Positions 11,907 to 22,841 of a stretch of 64,000 nucleotides of DNA are shown piece by piece. How positions within the stretch are numbered: the stretch's first letter is position 1; every line of letters begins with the position of its first letter. The stretch comes from Pteria penguin (taxonomy: Eukaryota > Mollusca > Bivalvia > Pterioida > Pteriidae). The notes beneath the pieces are model-generated. The model was not told where the DNA came from. It was given only the letters and a program-made list of their open reading frames with translations, and made no database searches. The stretch lies in the NCBI GenBank assembly GCA_035048485.1, contig CM068581.1:12654239-12718238 (forward strand). Direction: 5' to 3'. The translations under genes were made by a program, and so were the position numbers.

Positions 11907-12411
11907 GGAAGCTACATATTTTGGATTACATGGTTTAACTGAAGAGCTGGAAAAGAGCCCAGCATTTCTTGCCAAAATTCATAGAGACAGCTATAGAACA
12001 CAGTTTCCTGGCTATCAAAAGCTGATGAATTCTATCATAGACAAAATGGTAAAACAAAGTACATCAAACCTTAACACTACATCAGACATCACCATTGTTC
12101 TATTTGCCAAAAATAAAAAGCCCAAACTGTCAACTTTTGACAAAAATCACTGGTGTGTATTCAAAGCTAAAAATAAGAAAAAAGAAAAAGCTGATTTGAT
12201 ATTAGGACCATGGTCGAATGAAACAATGGAAAAGGAGGTAATGAACTGCATTGCATTTGACCTCAAAGAAAAAGGCTTCAACATTACGTTTGATATTTTA
12301 GGGCAGTGTAGTTACAGCTGCGAAAGTCCCCCTGACTATCCAGGGCAAGCAACTGTTGAAAATTGTTCGCATATTTTCTTTAAATTAACATTTCATTGGT
12401 GGAAAATGTAG
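11907..12411 (+). CDS. KCTD7-like: KCTD-family protein, last exon (C-terminal domain)
   Basis: It continues the frame of 11408-11646 after a 260-bp intron (acceptor attattttacag). It begins REATYFGLHGL, matching the end of the BTB region and the start of the KCTD7-type C-terminal domain. Later come VLFAKNKKPKLS, LILGPWSNETM and the final TFHWWKM, close to the ITWW-type ending of KCTD7. The stop is TAG at 12409-12411. The two exons give 247 residues against about 290 for vertebrate KCTD7, so roughly 40 N-terminal residues are missing. An AATAAA at 12637-12642 is a plausible polyadenylation signal. The gene converges with the minus-strand secreted-protein gene. Confidence 0.85.
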
Positions 12412-12636
12412 TTTTTGAACATGTAGATGTTTTCAAAATCAAATACACATTATCAATTATGAATTTAGTTATCGAAATAATTTAGGCTACTGGGTAGATA
12501 GAAATAGATCATAGTATTTACGAATAATTTTTAAGTTTGAAGAAATGAAGTATCTGTTTACATCATAGTATATGTATAATGTAGTAATGCTTATCAATCT
12601 TTGCTTATTGTTTATAGATGTTATATACTAGTATAT

Positions 12637-12642
12637 AATAAA
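12637..12642 (+). terminator. Candidate polyadenylation signal of the KCTD-like gene
   Basis: AATAAA lies about 225 bp after the stop codon in AT-rich 3' sequence. A second AATAAA at 14673-14678 is much further away and is less likely. Confidence 0.45.
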
Positions 12643-12659
12643 TTCATGTACAATGAATT

Positions 12660-14700
12660 TCTGTCATTTAGCTTTGTTGAATTCTGTATATATTCAATTT
12701 TGTTATAGATATTATAATCTCATAACACTATTAAGTATTTGAACTGATTAATCATTATATAAATCCTTATCTCTTTGCTATATCCTTCGCTTACATAGAC
12801 AGGGTACATGTATACAATACCCTCCATAAATAAGTAACCACCCCAGGAATTTTCTATAAAAACAAAAATAATACCGTAAGTCAATATTTTAGGTTGTTAG
12901 ATTTTAACTGATAGAATGTTGGGACAATTTGTCTGCCAGGAGATGCAGAACACTTGTTAAAAGCATGCCTAAACGTATTCAAGCTGTGATAAGGGCAAGA
13001 GGAGGGTACACAAAATATTAGACTGAAATGTGCATTATAGATTAGTATTGCATTTGTATATGATTTTTAAAAAATGTTTTGTTAAACTTCACTTTTTCAT
13101 GATAAACATGTTCTTTCAGTGAATATAAACAGCAAAATACCTGAATCATTTCTATTTCTTTCCTTTTTGTCAAATTAATTCCAAAAATATAAAAAATATA
13201 AGAGTGTGTACTTATTTGTTGAGGGTAGTATATAATGCTTCATATGTCTTTCTGTACTGTTTCTAGATAATTAAAGAGGAATGTTTCAATAGTTGTTTTC
13301 ATCAGTGGTGTCTTCTTTGGAAACCAAAATTGTGCATACTTGAATTTTCCATTATACTGAACTGATTTTAAAGTAGATATTCTATTATCCATATATAAAT
13401 ATAGTATATATCCTTAACTAGAACTAAACTTAAGTCAAACTGAGTAATCTAGAAAGGTGTCTTAAAATTGGTGTTGTTATTGGTTCTATTTGGAAATCAA
13501 ATTTTTGATGCATAGTTGGTTTCTTTTGTCAGTTGTACACGTTTTTGTGTCATTTTCTTGATTTTTTCTTTAAAGAGAAAGGATAAAGCATTTATTTGAT
13601 AGCATTTATTAGAAAACATTTAGTGCAAGGGTTATTTGAAAAAGTTTTGTTAAAATTTAGCTTAGTTGTTTTTCTATGATTTTTTCTAATTATGATATAG
13701 ACCAGTTCTGGCATGCTGAATTGTAACAGTTAAAACCCACTTAAAGCTCAATTTTATTCTGTCATTTTAAATCAAAACAAGTTTTTAAACGTTTTGCAGC
13801 ACTTGATATATTACGAAAGTCATAAGATAAAAAAAAAACACAGAAAAGACAAAAAACAAAACAAAACAAAAAAGACCAAAAAAAAACCCAAACAAAAGAA
13901 AAGAAAATTAGAAAAAAAAAAATAAAAAAAAATTCTGACTTTAATCTTTTTCACATATTTTTGTTTTTAGTGTCATACTCTTTATTTAATTAGTGTACAG
14001 AAGCAAGTTTACAGTCAGTTGACAAAACCACAGTAAGCAAGAGAATATATATTGTGTACATTTGTGTCTGCGAATTTCCTCAAGTAGTCAGTTATTAGTA
14101 ATTGAAGAAAATTTGAAATTGTGACCAGATGAGGGATAAAGGCCCATTTTGGCATCCTGTTTATGGACCTTTCTAGCTTGAGTTTTAGAGAATCCTCCAC
14201 TGAATGTTGTAAAATTTTCAAGTTTCCATACAATTAAAAGAAATTTTAAGAACATTTGTTTTCATCTATAGAAGTTTCCTTGCAATCCAGAATAAGCAAG
14301 TCAGATTCAATTGTCTGAATTTGTCACTACTTTTGCTTTCATCATTCAAGACTTATGCCCTGTTGATACTATTGGATTAGCTAATGTTTAAGTTTCTAGA
14401 CAATTAAAAGAAATTAGTATTAAAATATATGTTTAAATACCACTTCACAGAGGTTTGGAAAAATATTGATCCTTGTTATGGTTTGTCTTTATATTTATTT
14501 GTTTGTACATCAGTCTTTCACACTTACTCTCTGGCAGAGGTATCTATGATCACGAAGACAACAATTCAACTTGTTGAAATCAGTAGTTGAAGTTTGATTG
14601 TGTAACATTGATATTATTTAATTTGATGGAATCCTTGGTTTTAGTGACAATTTATATCTTTACTGTGGAGTTAATAAAGTACCTCAGATTATCTTTATTA
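12660..14700. other. AT-rich non-coding DNA
   Basis: No supported exon or repeat family. A-rich simple sequence lies at 13830-13930. The minus-strand frame 14015-14233 is AT-driven, with no splice sites or domains I can defend. Confidence 0.45.
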
Positions 14701-14712
14701 CTACAATGTTTT

Positions 14713-15900
14713 TATGCCCCATGGAATCAAAGATTCAGAGGCGTCTAGTTTTTGTCCTGTCTGTCTGTTTGTCTGTGGCAAAAAAAAAAAAAACTTTTCA
14801 CATTTCACTTTACTTTACAACTTAACCTACAACTGATAGGGCTTTCAAATTTCAGTTGTGTATTTCTTATGACAAGACCTTTCCACCAGTACAATAACTT
14901 TATATTTCACAAGGAGACTTCGTAAAATTTGCATGCATAGAAGTTGTGGGAAGTATACTGGAATCAAGTTGTCCATCTGTCCCTCCATCTGTCTGTCTGT
15001 CTGTAGATGCAATAGTTTCCGGGCTCTGTAGCGTTATTATTTTCAGCTAGAGTCAAGATACCAGACATACAGACTCCCCATGAGATGAGGATGATCCCTA
15101 TTGACTTTTGGGTTCAAAGGTCAGGTGTGCTGGGCATTGATATAGGTAAATGGTTTCTGGACTCGTTAGTATTATCTTTTCAGCTAGAGTCAAGATACCA
15201 TACATACAGACTCTTCATGGGATGTCGATGATCCCAATCGATTTTGGGATCAAAAGATCAGGTCAAGTGTGCTAGACAGATATTGGTTAATGGTATCCAG
15301 GCTCTATTGTGTTATCCTTTTCACATAAAGTCAAAGAAAGATACCATACATGCAGACTTCCATGGGATGAGGATGATCCCTTTTGATTTTGGGGTCAAAA
15401 TGTCTAAGGTCAAGTGTACTGGATATTGAAATAGGTAAATGGTATCTGGGCTCATTAGTGTTACCCTTTCAGTTTTCTCATAGAGTCAAGATACCATACA
15501 TAAAGACAACCCATGGGATGAGGAGGATCCCTATTGATTTTGGGGTCAAAAGGTCAAAGGTCAATTGTACTGGACATTGATATAGGTAAATGGTTTCTTG
15601 GCTCTCATGGGTTTCCCTTTTCATCTAAAATCACTATAACGGACATATGGACTACCGATGGCAGGAAAATGATCCATATTGATTTTGAAGTCCAAAGGTC
15701 CAGTGTACTGGACATTGATAAAGTGATATCATTTCTGGATACTTACCTGTAACTTTTTTCACTTAAAGTCACCATATCACATAAGGACACCCCATGAGAA
15801 GAGGGTGATCCACTCCCCATGGTTAGTGTGAACTGGTACATAGCCAGTTCACACTATCCACAACTTCCCTTCTCATCTAGGGTTTTGTCATGCCCTTGAC
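14713..15900 (+). repeat. Tandem-core element with ATGCCCC...GAATCAAAGATTC header
   Basis: The header 'ccatggaatcaaagattcag' contains a GAATC/GATTC hairpin and is followed by CTGTCTGT tracts (14757-14776, 14990-15004). The core has about five units of roughly 145 bp ('atggtatctgggctc', 'atgggatgaggatgatccc'). A related header is at 48133. Confidence 0.7.
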
Positions 15901-16985
15901 TGTATCTCCACAAGGTCAAGGCCATATTCAAAGAATCATTCTGCCAGCATGGGATATTTGTTTCTGCCCCATGACGATAGGGCAATTCTTGATTTGTATA
16001 TGGCTTTCCTTCCAATCATCAAAATGGAGTAATATATTGTTATGGAATCCGTAGTAATTTTGTATTTTCAGTGAGCAAAATTTCACCATTTTAAAAACGT
16101 GCTTGAGGAAATACATTAATATTGAACTTTTAATTGATTCTTATTTTTTCTAACTTTCTTGAACTAAAAACAATCAGTTGGTATTCTATATTTCTAATTT
16201 TATGGCCCTGGTATTGGAGTACTGGTGCATTATGCCGATATGTCTTCTGTGTATTTGTGGCAACTTCAACATTGGTCACTGACAGAATTCACACAGGACC
16301 CAAAAATTGTGTTGCAAAAGTTTCTTACCTTTTTTAGACCTCACTGAAGTTACTGGTTCTGGCTTTTAAATTTGTAATTAGTCTGTAAACACTTATCATT
16401 GTGAATGAAAATTCACTAAATGCTACAAATGTGGTGGACAGTGTGGGCTGTCTTAATTTTTGAAAAGTATGAGACCTGGGTATTGCACATGTGTTTGATT
16501 CCTTGATTGTGGGACTCTGTTTGAGAGGTGCTTAATCTTCTGCTTCTATGTCAAGATAGGAATGAACATTTGGAGAAAATGACCAAAATGACCTCAACCA
16601 ACCAACTATTAATATTACCAGATGTATTTATGTGAGATGCCATCAATGAATCTTAAAGTGGTTGTATAAAAGAACCATTATAATTTGTACTTTAAATATG
16701 ATATACTGATTGTTGCATTGTTTTCTTCATTGAGTTTTATACATTCATCACATATTTAGATTATGTCAGTTTTAAGACATTTTGAAGCATTTGGATAGTT
16801 TTTGTTACACAACTATTTACATTATATTTTTAAGTGTCTTATATATATATATATATATGTAGAAATAATGAATTTTAATTTTTCATGTAGATATCTAGAG
16901 TATTACATGTACATAGATTTTACCATATGCACTATTTTGCTGTTAATGCTGTTCTTTTTACATTATATGTATGTTAATAAGATAA
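15900..16985. other. Non-coding DNA
   Basis: No exon supported. A short (TA)n run lies at about 16839-16857. Short frames here show no family resemblance. Confidence 0.4.
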
Positions 16986-16989
16986 TACA

Positions 16990-17935
16990 TTATTATACAC
17001 ATCCATCCCCCTTGCAAATAAAGTTTGGGTTTATTGGAATCACCTTGTCTGTCTGTCTGTCCATCTATCTTGCCGGGCCATAACTTCTTCCTTTTACCTT
17101 GAACAAAAGTCATATTTACAAGGTTAATGTCACAATGCACACTTAGCCAGAATTCTTGTCCAGACCAATACTTCTTCCTGTTGTATTGCAGGGAGATTAT
17201 ATTTATGCCCCCCTTGGAAGATGTCGCCGATGATTGATTGTTGATTACTGAAAATATGCTGATTCGGATAATATGCTGATTCGGATTCAATTCTCAATAA
17301 TTGAAAAATCACTGATATAGAAAAATTGAAAGGAGTGTCGATGGTTTATGCCCATGTTACAAAAATAACCAGAGGGGCATATGCTGCACTGATGTTGCTT
17401 TTGTTTACACAAGTGTTGTCCATGACCCAAGGATGTGTCATGACCTTAAATCAAGGTAATATCTTCAAGGTCAAGGTCACAGTGCTTATTTAGCCACAAT
17501 TCTTGTCTGGGCTATAACTTCTTCCTTTTACTTTTTAGGGACATTGTATTTCACATAATTGTTGTCCATGACCGAAGGGAGTGTCATGACCTTGAACCAA
17601 AGTCCTATCTACAAAGTCAAGGTCACAGTGCACACATAGCCAGAATTCTTGTCCAGGCTCTAACTTCTTTCTGTTATGTTGGAGGGAGATCATATCTTGC
17701 ACAATTGTTGCCCATGACACAAGGGTGTGTCATAATCTTGAACCAAGGTCATATTGTCAAGGTCAAGGTCACAGTGCCCAAAAAACCAGAATTCCTGTTT
17801 AGGCCATAGCTTCTTCCTTAAGCATTGGAGGAAGATTTTATTTCACACAATTTTTGTCCATGACCCCAGGGTGTGCCATAACTTTGAATGTCTTATATAC
17901 AAGATTTAGGTCAGAGTGCACACATTCCACAGTTC
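16990..17935 (+). repeat. Tandem-core repeat, AAGGTCAAGGTCA-containing units
   Basis: The header 'ttgcaaataaagtttgggtt' is followed by a CTGTCTGTCTGTCC tract. Units of about 140-150 bp follow, with 'gccataacttcttcctttta' and 'caaggtcaaggtcacagtgc'. Nuclear-receptor-type half-sites (AGGTCA/TGACCT) occur in nearly every unit. Confidence 0.75.
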
Positions 17936-19027
17936 CTCCACAAACGAAGTTTGGGGAATATATTGAAATCACCTGGTCTATCTGTCTGTCTAGAAAACTT
18001 TAACCTTGGCCATAATTTTTGAACCAAAAGAGATGGGGCCTTCATACTGCACATGTATATTCCTTGTGGCAAGACCTTTCTGGCGGTACCAAAATTTTTG
18101 ACCTCGTGACATTGACCTTGATGTTTGACCTACTTTTGTAAAACTTTAACCTTGGCCATAATTTATGAACTAAATGAGATGAGATCTTCATACTACACAT
18201 GTGTACTTTTATGGCAAGACCTTTCTATCAGTACGAAAAAATTTTGAACCCTGTGATCTTGACCTTGACATTTGACCTACTTTTAAAAAACTGGAAACTT
18301 AGCCATAACTTTTGAAACAAGAGAGTTGGGGTCATACTGCACATGTGTATTCCATGTGGCAAGACCTGTCTATCGGTACCAAAATTTTTCACCTATGACC
18401 TTGATGTTTGACCTGCTTTTGAAAAACTGTAACCTTAGCCATAACTTTTGAACCGAGAGAGATGGGGCATTCATACTACACATGTGTATTTCTTGTGGCA
18501 AGACCTTTGTATCAGTACCAAAATTTTTAACCTCTTGATCTTGACTTTGATGTTTGACCTACTTTTGAAAAATTTTAACCTTAGCCGTAACTTTTGAACC
18601 GACAGAGATGGGGCATTCATACTAGACATGCATATTCCTTATTGCAAGACCTTTCTATCAGTACCAAAATTTTTAACCCTGTGACCTTGACCTTGACATT
18701 CGACCTACAAACTTTACCCTTAGCCTTAACTTTTGAAACAAAAGAGTTGGGGTCTTCATACTGTACATGTGTATTCCTTGTGGCAAGACCTTTCTGGCAG
18801 TACCAAAATTTTTGACCTTGACCATGACGTTTAACCTACTTTTGAAAAACTTTATCCTTAGTTATAACTTTTGAACCAAATGAGATAAGGTCTTCATAGT
18901 ATACATGCTATTCCTTGTGGCAAGACCTTTCTGTTGGTACCAAAATTTTGGACCTTTACCATGGTCTTTGCCCTACTTCGAATTTTGTTGCCGTGGGGGG
19001 AATTTGTTCCATTAAGACAGTTCTAGT
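17936..19027 (+). repeat. Tandem-core element with acaaacgaagtttgggg header, about 137-bp units
   Basis: The header is 'acaaacgaagtttggggaat' plus 'ctgtctgtc'. About seven units follow ('aaactttaaccttggccata', 'ttgtggcaagacctttct', 'ggtaccaaaatttttgacc'). The family end is 'gttgccgtggggggaat' plus 'aagacagttctagtttt'. Units carry 'gaccttgaccttgacatttg'-like stretches. Confidence 0.8.
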
Positions 19028-19227
19028 TTTCATTGATTATACCTGAAAATGTATAAGTGGGACATTCATTACACTTGTACTAGTGATGTATCTGAGGATG
19101 AATTATTTCATGTTTCAACTTTGTTGCTAAATGGGGTATTGTTCTATAAGAACAGCTTTAGTTAACCCAGTGGTTTATATTATACAATTATTGAATTTAC
19201 TTGATGTAGATTGAAGATAATACTGGT

Positions 19228-19490
19228 ACAATGAGTAATCACTAAGGCCATAGGGTGATATGAGTAATCACTTAGACCAAAGGCTGAAATAAGAAATCAC
19301 TCAGACCAAAGGCTGAAATGAGTACTCACTTAGACCAAAGGCTGAAATGAGTACTTATTTAGACCAAAGGCTGAAATGAGTAATCACTGAGACCAAAGGC
19401 TGAAATGAGTAATCACTTAGACCAAAGGCTGAAATGAGTAATCACTTCGACCGATTTAGACCAAAAGCTGACCAAAAGGCAGAAATGAGT
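19228..19490 (+). repeat. 30-bp minisatellite, about 8 units
   Basis: The unit 'gagtaatcacttagaccaaa' plus 'ggctgaaat' is repeated with base changes and a partial last unit. Confidence 0.9.
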
Positions 19491-19924
19491 ATCTCAATCA
19501 TACACTGGATTAATTTTGTATCCACATCAACCAAAGTCAATATAAATTGTTTTATTATTTGAATAAAATTATTATGTTTACATAATTAAGAAAGAACTGA
19601 TTCAATTATACAAATTTATTTTAGTGAGTAAAATATCAACATATATTTCTAGATTTCAGAAATTTATCACAAATAACCTTCTTTGGATTCTTTCCATCTC
19701 TCTGTTCTATCACTTTATTAAAGGCTCATTAAAATGCAGTAATTGTTGTTCACTTTGTTCTTTAAAATTTGTCATTTTCTGTTTGTATTTGAACAAGAAA
19801 AACATTATATATAGTTGTATTTTCGCTTGGATTCATCCTTTCAGAATAGCTAGATGTAGATGCATCTTTTTGTTTCATTGTTCCTATGTGCAATGGCAAG
19901 ATGAAGACGCTCTTGTCTTGTCAT

Positions 19925-19980
19925 TATACACAATTGCTTACTGTGAATGCTCTATACACAATTGCTTACTGTGGATGCTC
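19925..19980 (-). repeat. 28-bp tandem duplication across a splice donor
   Basis: Plus-strand units 19925-19952 and 19953-19980 ('tatacacaattgcttactgt' plus 8 bp) differ at one base. Each carries the minus-strand donor ACA/GTAAGC. The exon end of 19970-20115 lies in the second unit. Confidence 0.9.
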
Positions 19981-20115
19981 CTTTTTGTTTTGTTGTCGTG
20001 CTGGCAGGGCATACTAGACATGACATTTGGCCCTCTGTTTCCTGATATTCACCCAGTGGACACAGTTCACACTTCATCAAAGATGTATTGTGGTATGTAC
20101 CAGGAGGACAAGCCA
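19970..20115 (-). CDS. GCC2/GCC3 (ephrin-receptor-like) exon of SVEP1-like secreted protein
   Basis: Minus-strand exon, acceptor atttcacatttcag (phase 1), donor CCACA/gtaagc (phase 0), 146 nt. It encodes ACPPGTYHNTSLMKCELCP, then GEYQETEGQMSCLVCP and ASTTTKQKGAST. The spacing CPPGTY-C-LCPLGEYQ-GQ-SC-VCP is that of the GCC2/GCC3 Cys-rich repeat found after the HYR/CCP block in SVEP1-like proteins. It follows exon 20284-20554 in matching phase. The donor lies inside a 28-bp tandem duplication, so a second identical donor sits 28 nt downstream. The next exon, expected in phase 0, was not found. Confidence 0.75.
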
Positions 20116-20283
20116 CTGAAATGTGAAATCACTTGATGAATTATATCTTAATTCTAGTTATATATCAACGACAATAAAAAGGTCATTGTGATTGTAATTA
20201 TTGTCATTTCTATTTGAGTGCCCTTTATCTTTGTTCAGTTTGTGAATTTGACCTGTAATAATGGGATTTATGTAATAACATAC

Positions 20284-20554
20284 CACATGACGTAGTCTGA
20301 TAGGAAACGACCATTCCATTTGGACACATTAGTGTAGTCTCAATAAAGTTCACATTTTTCGCATTTGCTGTTGTACTTGAGCCTAAATCCAAGTTTAAGA
20401 CACCAGTTGAAGTAGAATTCTGCAGTGATTGGAGGATATGCGTTTGATGCACTTGTAAGGTTTCAAAATCTTTAACAAACGTAGATCTATCCAAAGTGAA
20501 TTTGATGCTAAATGCAAGATTTAGTATATTGCTGGTTGTCGGGTCACATGTTAA
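20284..20554 (-). CDS. Second exon of a Cys-containing linker module, SVEP1-like protein
   Basis: Minus-strand exon, acceptor tttttcttgcag (phase 0), donor TCATGTG/gtatgt (phase 1), 271 nt. It starts LTCDPTTSNILNLAFS and ends ETTLMCPNGMVVSYQTTSC, directly ahead of the GCC2/GCC3 exon. NST and similar sites fit an extracellular protein. I do not recognise the domain by name. Its position between the last CCP and the GCC2/GCC3 repeat matches an unnamed segment in SVEP1-type proteins. Phases with the neighbouring exons agree exactly (0 in, 1 out). Confidence 0.7.
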
Positions 20555-20886
20555 CTGCAAGAAAAACATATAAATGAAAAGTCATTTCTAATTTTAGTAG
20601 TCTCAAGTCCTACAGGCGCGCCGGTGTTACAGAGTGAGATTTACCCCATAGCCGGACTTCCCCCGGAAGTCTCACTTTAGAGTAAACCTTCCCCTGGGGA
20701 AGTCTCGCTCTAGAGCAGGGAATCAACAACCAACAAACCCCCCCCCCCCCCCCTCCCACTCCTTTCCCTACGGAAGTCTCACTCTTTAACTAGTTATGGA
20801 GAAGAAGTAACGAACTTTATTATTATTGATTACAGTAAATTCATATTATTCATTCTGTAAAATGTGTATATAGTAAAGCATACAAC

Positions 20887-20973
20887 GCGCACCTTGTGGC
20901 AAGGTGCCGGTACACGCGCACCTTGTGGCAAGGTGTCGGTAAAAGCGCACCTTGTGCCAAGGTGCACCTTTTC
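20887..20973. repeat. Three 29-bp hairpin units
   Basis: GCGCACCTTGTGGCAAGGTG starts at 20887 and 20916, and a variant starts at 20945. Each unit contains the stem CACCTTG/CAAGGTG around a 3-nt loop. The third unit has GCC in place of GGC. Confidence 0.85.
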
Positions 20974-21459
20974 TTTATAAACAGAGGCACGTTATTGAAC
21001 CCTCACTCACTCTGTCTTTGGATTTTTATATGTGCACATCTTCGTTTTATCTATGTAGATAAATTGATAAATTTAACCGGCTCTTATTTCAGCCAACGGA
21101 TTTATTGGAATTTCCGGAGAAAATTCAACGGCCAGTAATCGTCTGGGAAGATGAATAAGTAAAAGTGTTTACGCTACCATTTAATTGGATTAACCACGCA
21201 CCTAATTTTGGTAAATGACACATCCCCTTCCCATGATACATCCACATTTGTTTTGTCATGAGGAATAAAATATGTGGTTTTTGGGTAGGGATCTGAACCA
21301 GTTTTGAGATAATTGAAGATTCCTGAAATGAGGGGGTGGAGGGGGAAATGACCCTGGGGATCCCCAACTTATGCTATACAACTCGTCATGAGGAATCAGA
21401 AAATTTATATGTTAGGGGTGGGATTCTGAACTATTTTTGAGATAAACAAGGTTTTACCA

Positions 21460-21930
21460 TCACAAAGGTCAAAATCAAGGTCACAGTGACCTAATTTTGG
21501 TACACAACACATTGTCCTCACATGATGCATCCATAGAACAGGTATAATAATCCTAGGTGCTATTTACTATCATAGAGGTCAAAGTCAAGGTCTCAGTGAC
21601 CTAGTTTTGATGCATGACACATCCCCTTCCCATGATGCATCCATATGTAAGGTTTGATAAACCTAGGTGCTATGGTTCAAAATTTATGCTCCGGACACGA
21701 AGTGGCCCAGGTGTTACTATCAAAGAGGTCCAAAGCCAAGGTTTAGGTCACAGTGACCTAATTTTGGTACATAACACATCCCCTTCCCATGATGCATCCA
21801 CATACCAGGTTTGATCATCCTTAGTCTAACGGTACAAAGTTATGCAGCGGACACGAATGGGAACGAACGGACAGGGTACAGACGGACATGGTGATTCCTA
21901 TAAATCCCCCCAAACTTCGTTTGCGGGGGT
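21460..21930 (-). repeat. Tandem-core repeat, antisense copy
   Basis: Units of about 110-160 bp carry 'aggtcacagtgacc' palindromes and 'catccccttcccatgatgca'. The stretch ends with the family header in reverse (ccccccaaacttcgtttgcg at about 21906), so the element is on the minus strand. Confidence 0.7.
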
Positions 21931-22198
21931 ATAATCATGCATAATACTATAGCGGGGCGAATTGCTCCAAGGGGAAGCCTAGCTCTAGAGTGAGACTTCT
22001 GCCTATTGTAGGAAGGCTCACTCTAGAGCCAGACTTGCTGCGGGAGGTCTGACTATGGGGAAAGCTAACTCTTTCACACCGGCTGCCCGTTCATTAGTTT
22101 GTCTTTCTGTCTATCAGTTATCAGTTCCGCTCCGTAAATCATTGCAAAGTATTAAACGATATTACAAGAATGTTTTTTTTTATTTTGATGAACCTTAC

Positions 22199-22380
22199 AT
22201 CTATGGTTGTCAAGATACAATCCTTGGCATATTTCACACATGTAGATCTCAAACTGGACGCCTCCACAGAGGAGTTAAATTTCTCTTTGACAGCAGGAAT
22301 AGAAATGCTGTTGTCACATAATGAAGGAAGTGTGTACTGTGCAACAAAATGTATGACGGCGCCCGAGGCCTCGCTGATTC
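22199..22380 (-). CDS. First exon of a Cys-containing linker module, SVEP1-like protein
   Basis: Minus-strand exon, acceptor ttttgattttcacag (phase 1), donor ATAGAT/gtaagg (phase 0), 182 nt. It encodes SEASGAVIHFVAQYTL, then FNSSVEASSLRSTCVKYAKD and CILTTID. It supplies the 1-to-0 phase change needed between the CCP exon at 26728-26931 (out phase 1) and the exon at 20284-20554 (in phase 0). This is the strongest reason to believe it. No domain name is offered. Confidence 0.65.
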
Positions 22381-22571
22381 CTGTGAAAATCAAAATAAAC
22401 TTATATATTGCATATCTATAGGAACTTTTGTGCGCCTTAACTGTTTTTCGTGTTCAGTATGTAGTGTGAATTTGTCCTTTTCTCCAGATGCTTCGATATT
22501 AGATTTAGAAGATACATAAATATGACAATGTTAGACGTCAATTTTTGATAGATTGAGTCTCCATAGTGGTG

Positions 22572-22573
<2 letters not shown>

Positions 22574-22649
<76 letters not shown>

Positions 22650-22670
22650 GTGTGTGTGTGTGTGTATACA
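22574..22670. repeat. (TA)n then (TG)n microsatellite
   Basis: About 37 TA repeats are followed by a short TG run. The YI-repeat reading frame on the minus strand is the microsatellite in translation. Confidence 0.95.
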
Positions 22671-22841
22671 TATCGCGGTCCAAAAAATATGTAGAGCTAA
22701 CTACCGTGTTTACCATACTGATGTAACAGAAACAGCCAAAACACCGTCTAAAGAATGCATACGAGTGGTACCCATATTTCATGTCGTCAGCCCTGAAAAT
22801 TGTACTGACAATACCCTCAGGAAATAACATTCCACCAGCAG

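Larger units (their letters stand above)
20621..22082. mobile_element. Composite element with long, subrepeated inverted ends
   Basis: The left end (ccggtgttacagagtgagat, then ttaccccatagccgga) and the right end (ending ctatggggaaagctaact, ctttcacaccgg) are diverged inverted copies. Both ends carry several 'gaagtctcactctagag'-like subrepeats over about 130 bp. The interior holds hairpin triplets (20887-20973) and an inverted-orientation tandem-core segment ending 'cccaaacttcgtttgcgggg'. It lies in the intron between 20554 and 22199. No transposase is seen. Confidence 0.55.

Noticed and set aside
12420..19900. 3' exons of the secreted-protein gene
   Set aside because: No minus-strand phase-0 exon with GCC2/GCC3, EGF or pentraxin features could be recognised; the gene end is left open.
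19624..20136. 170-codon plus-strand frame
   Set aside because: It starts at GTG, is antisense to the GCC2/GCC3 exon and its flanks, and has no recognisable domain. The minus-strand exon explains the openness.
22574..22670. Transmembrane-like YI-repeat frame
   Set aside because: It is the translation of a TA microsatellite. Likewise the SIYL frames at 28655-28856.
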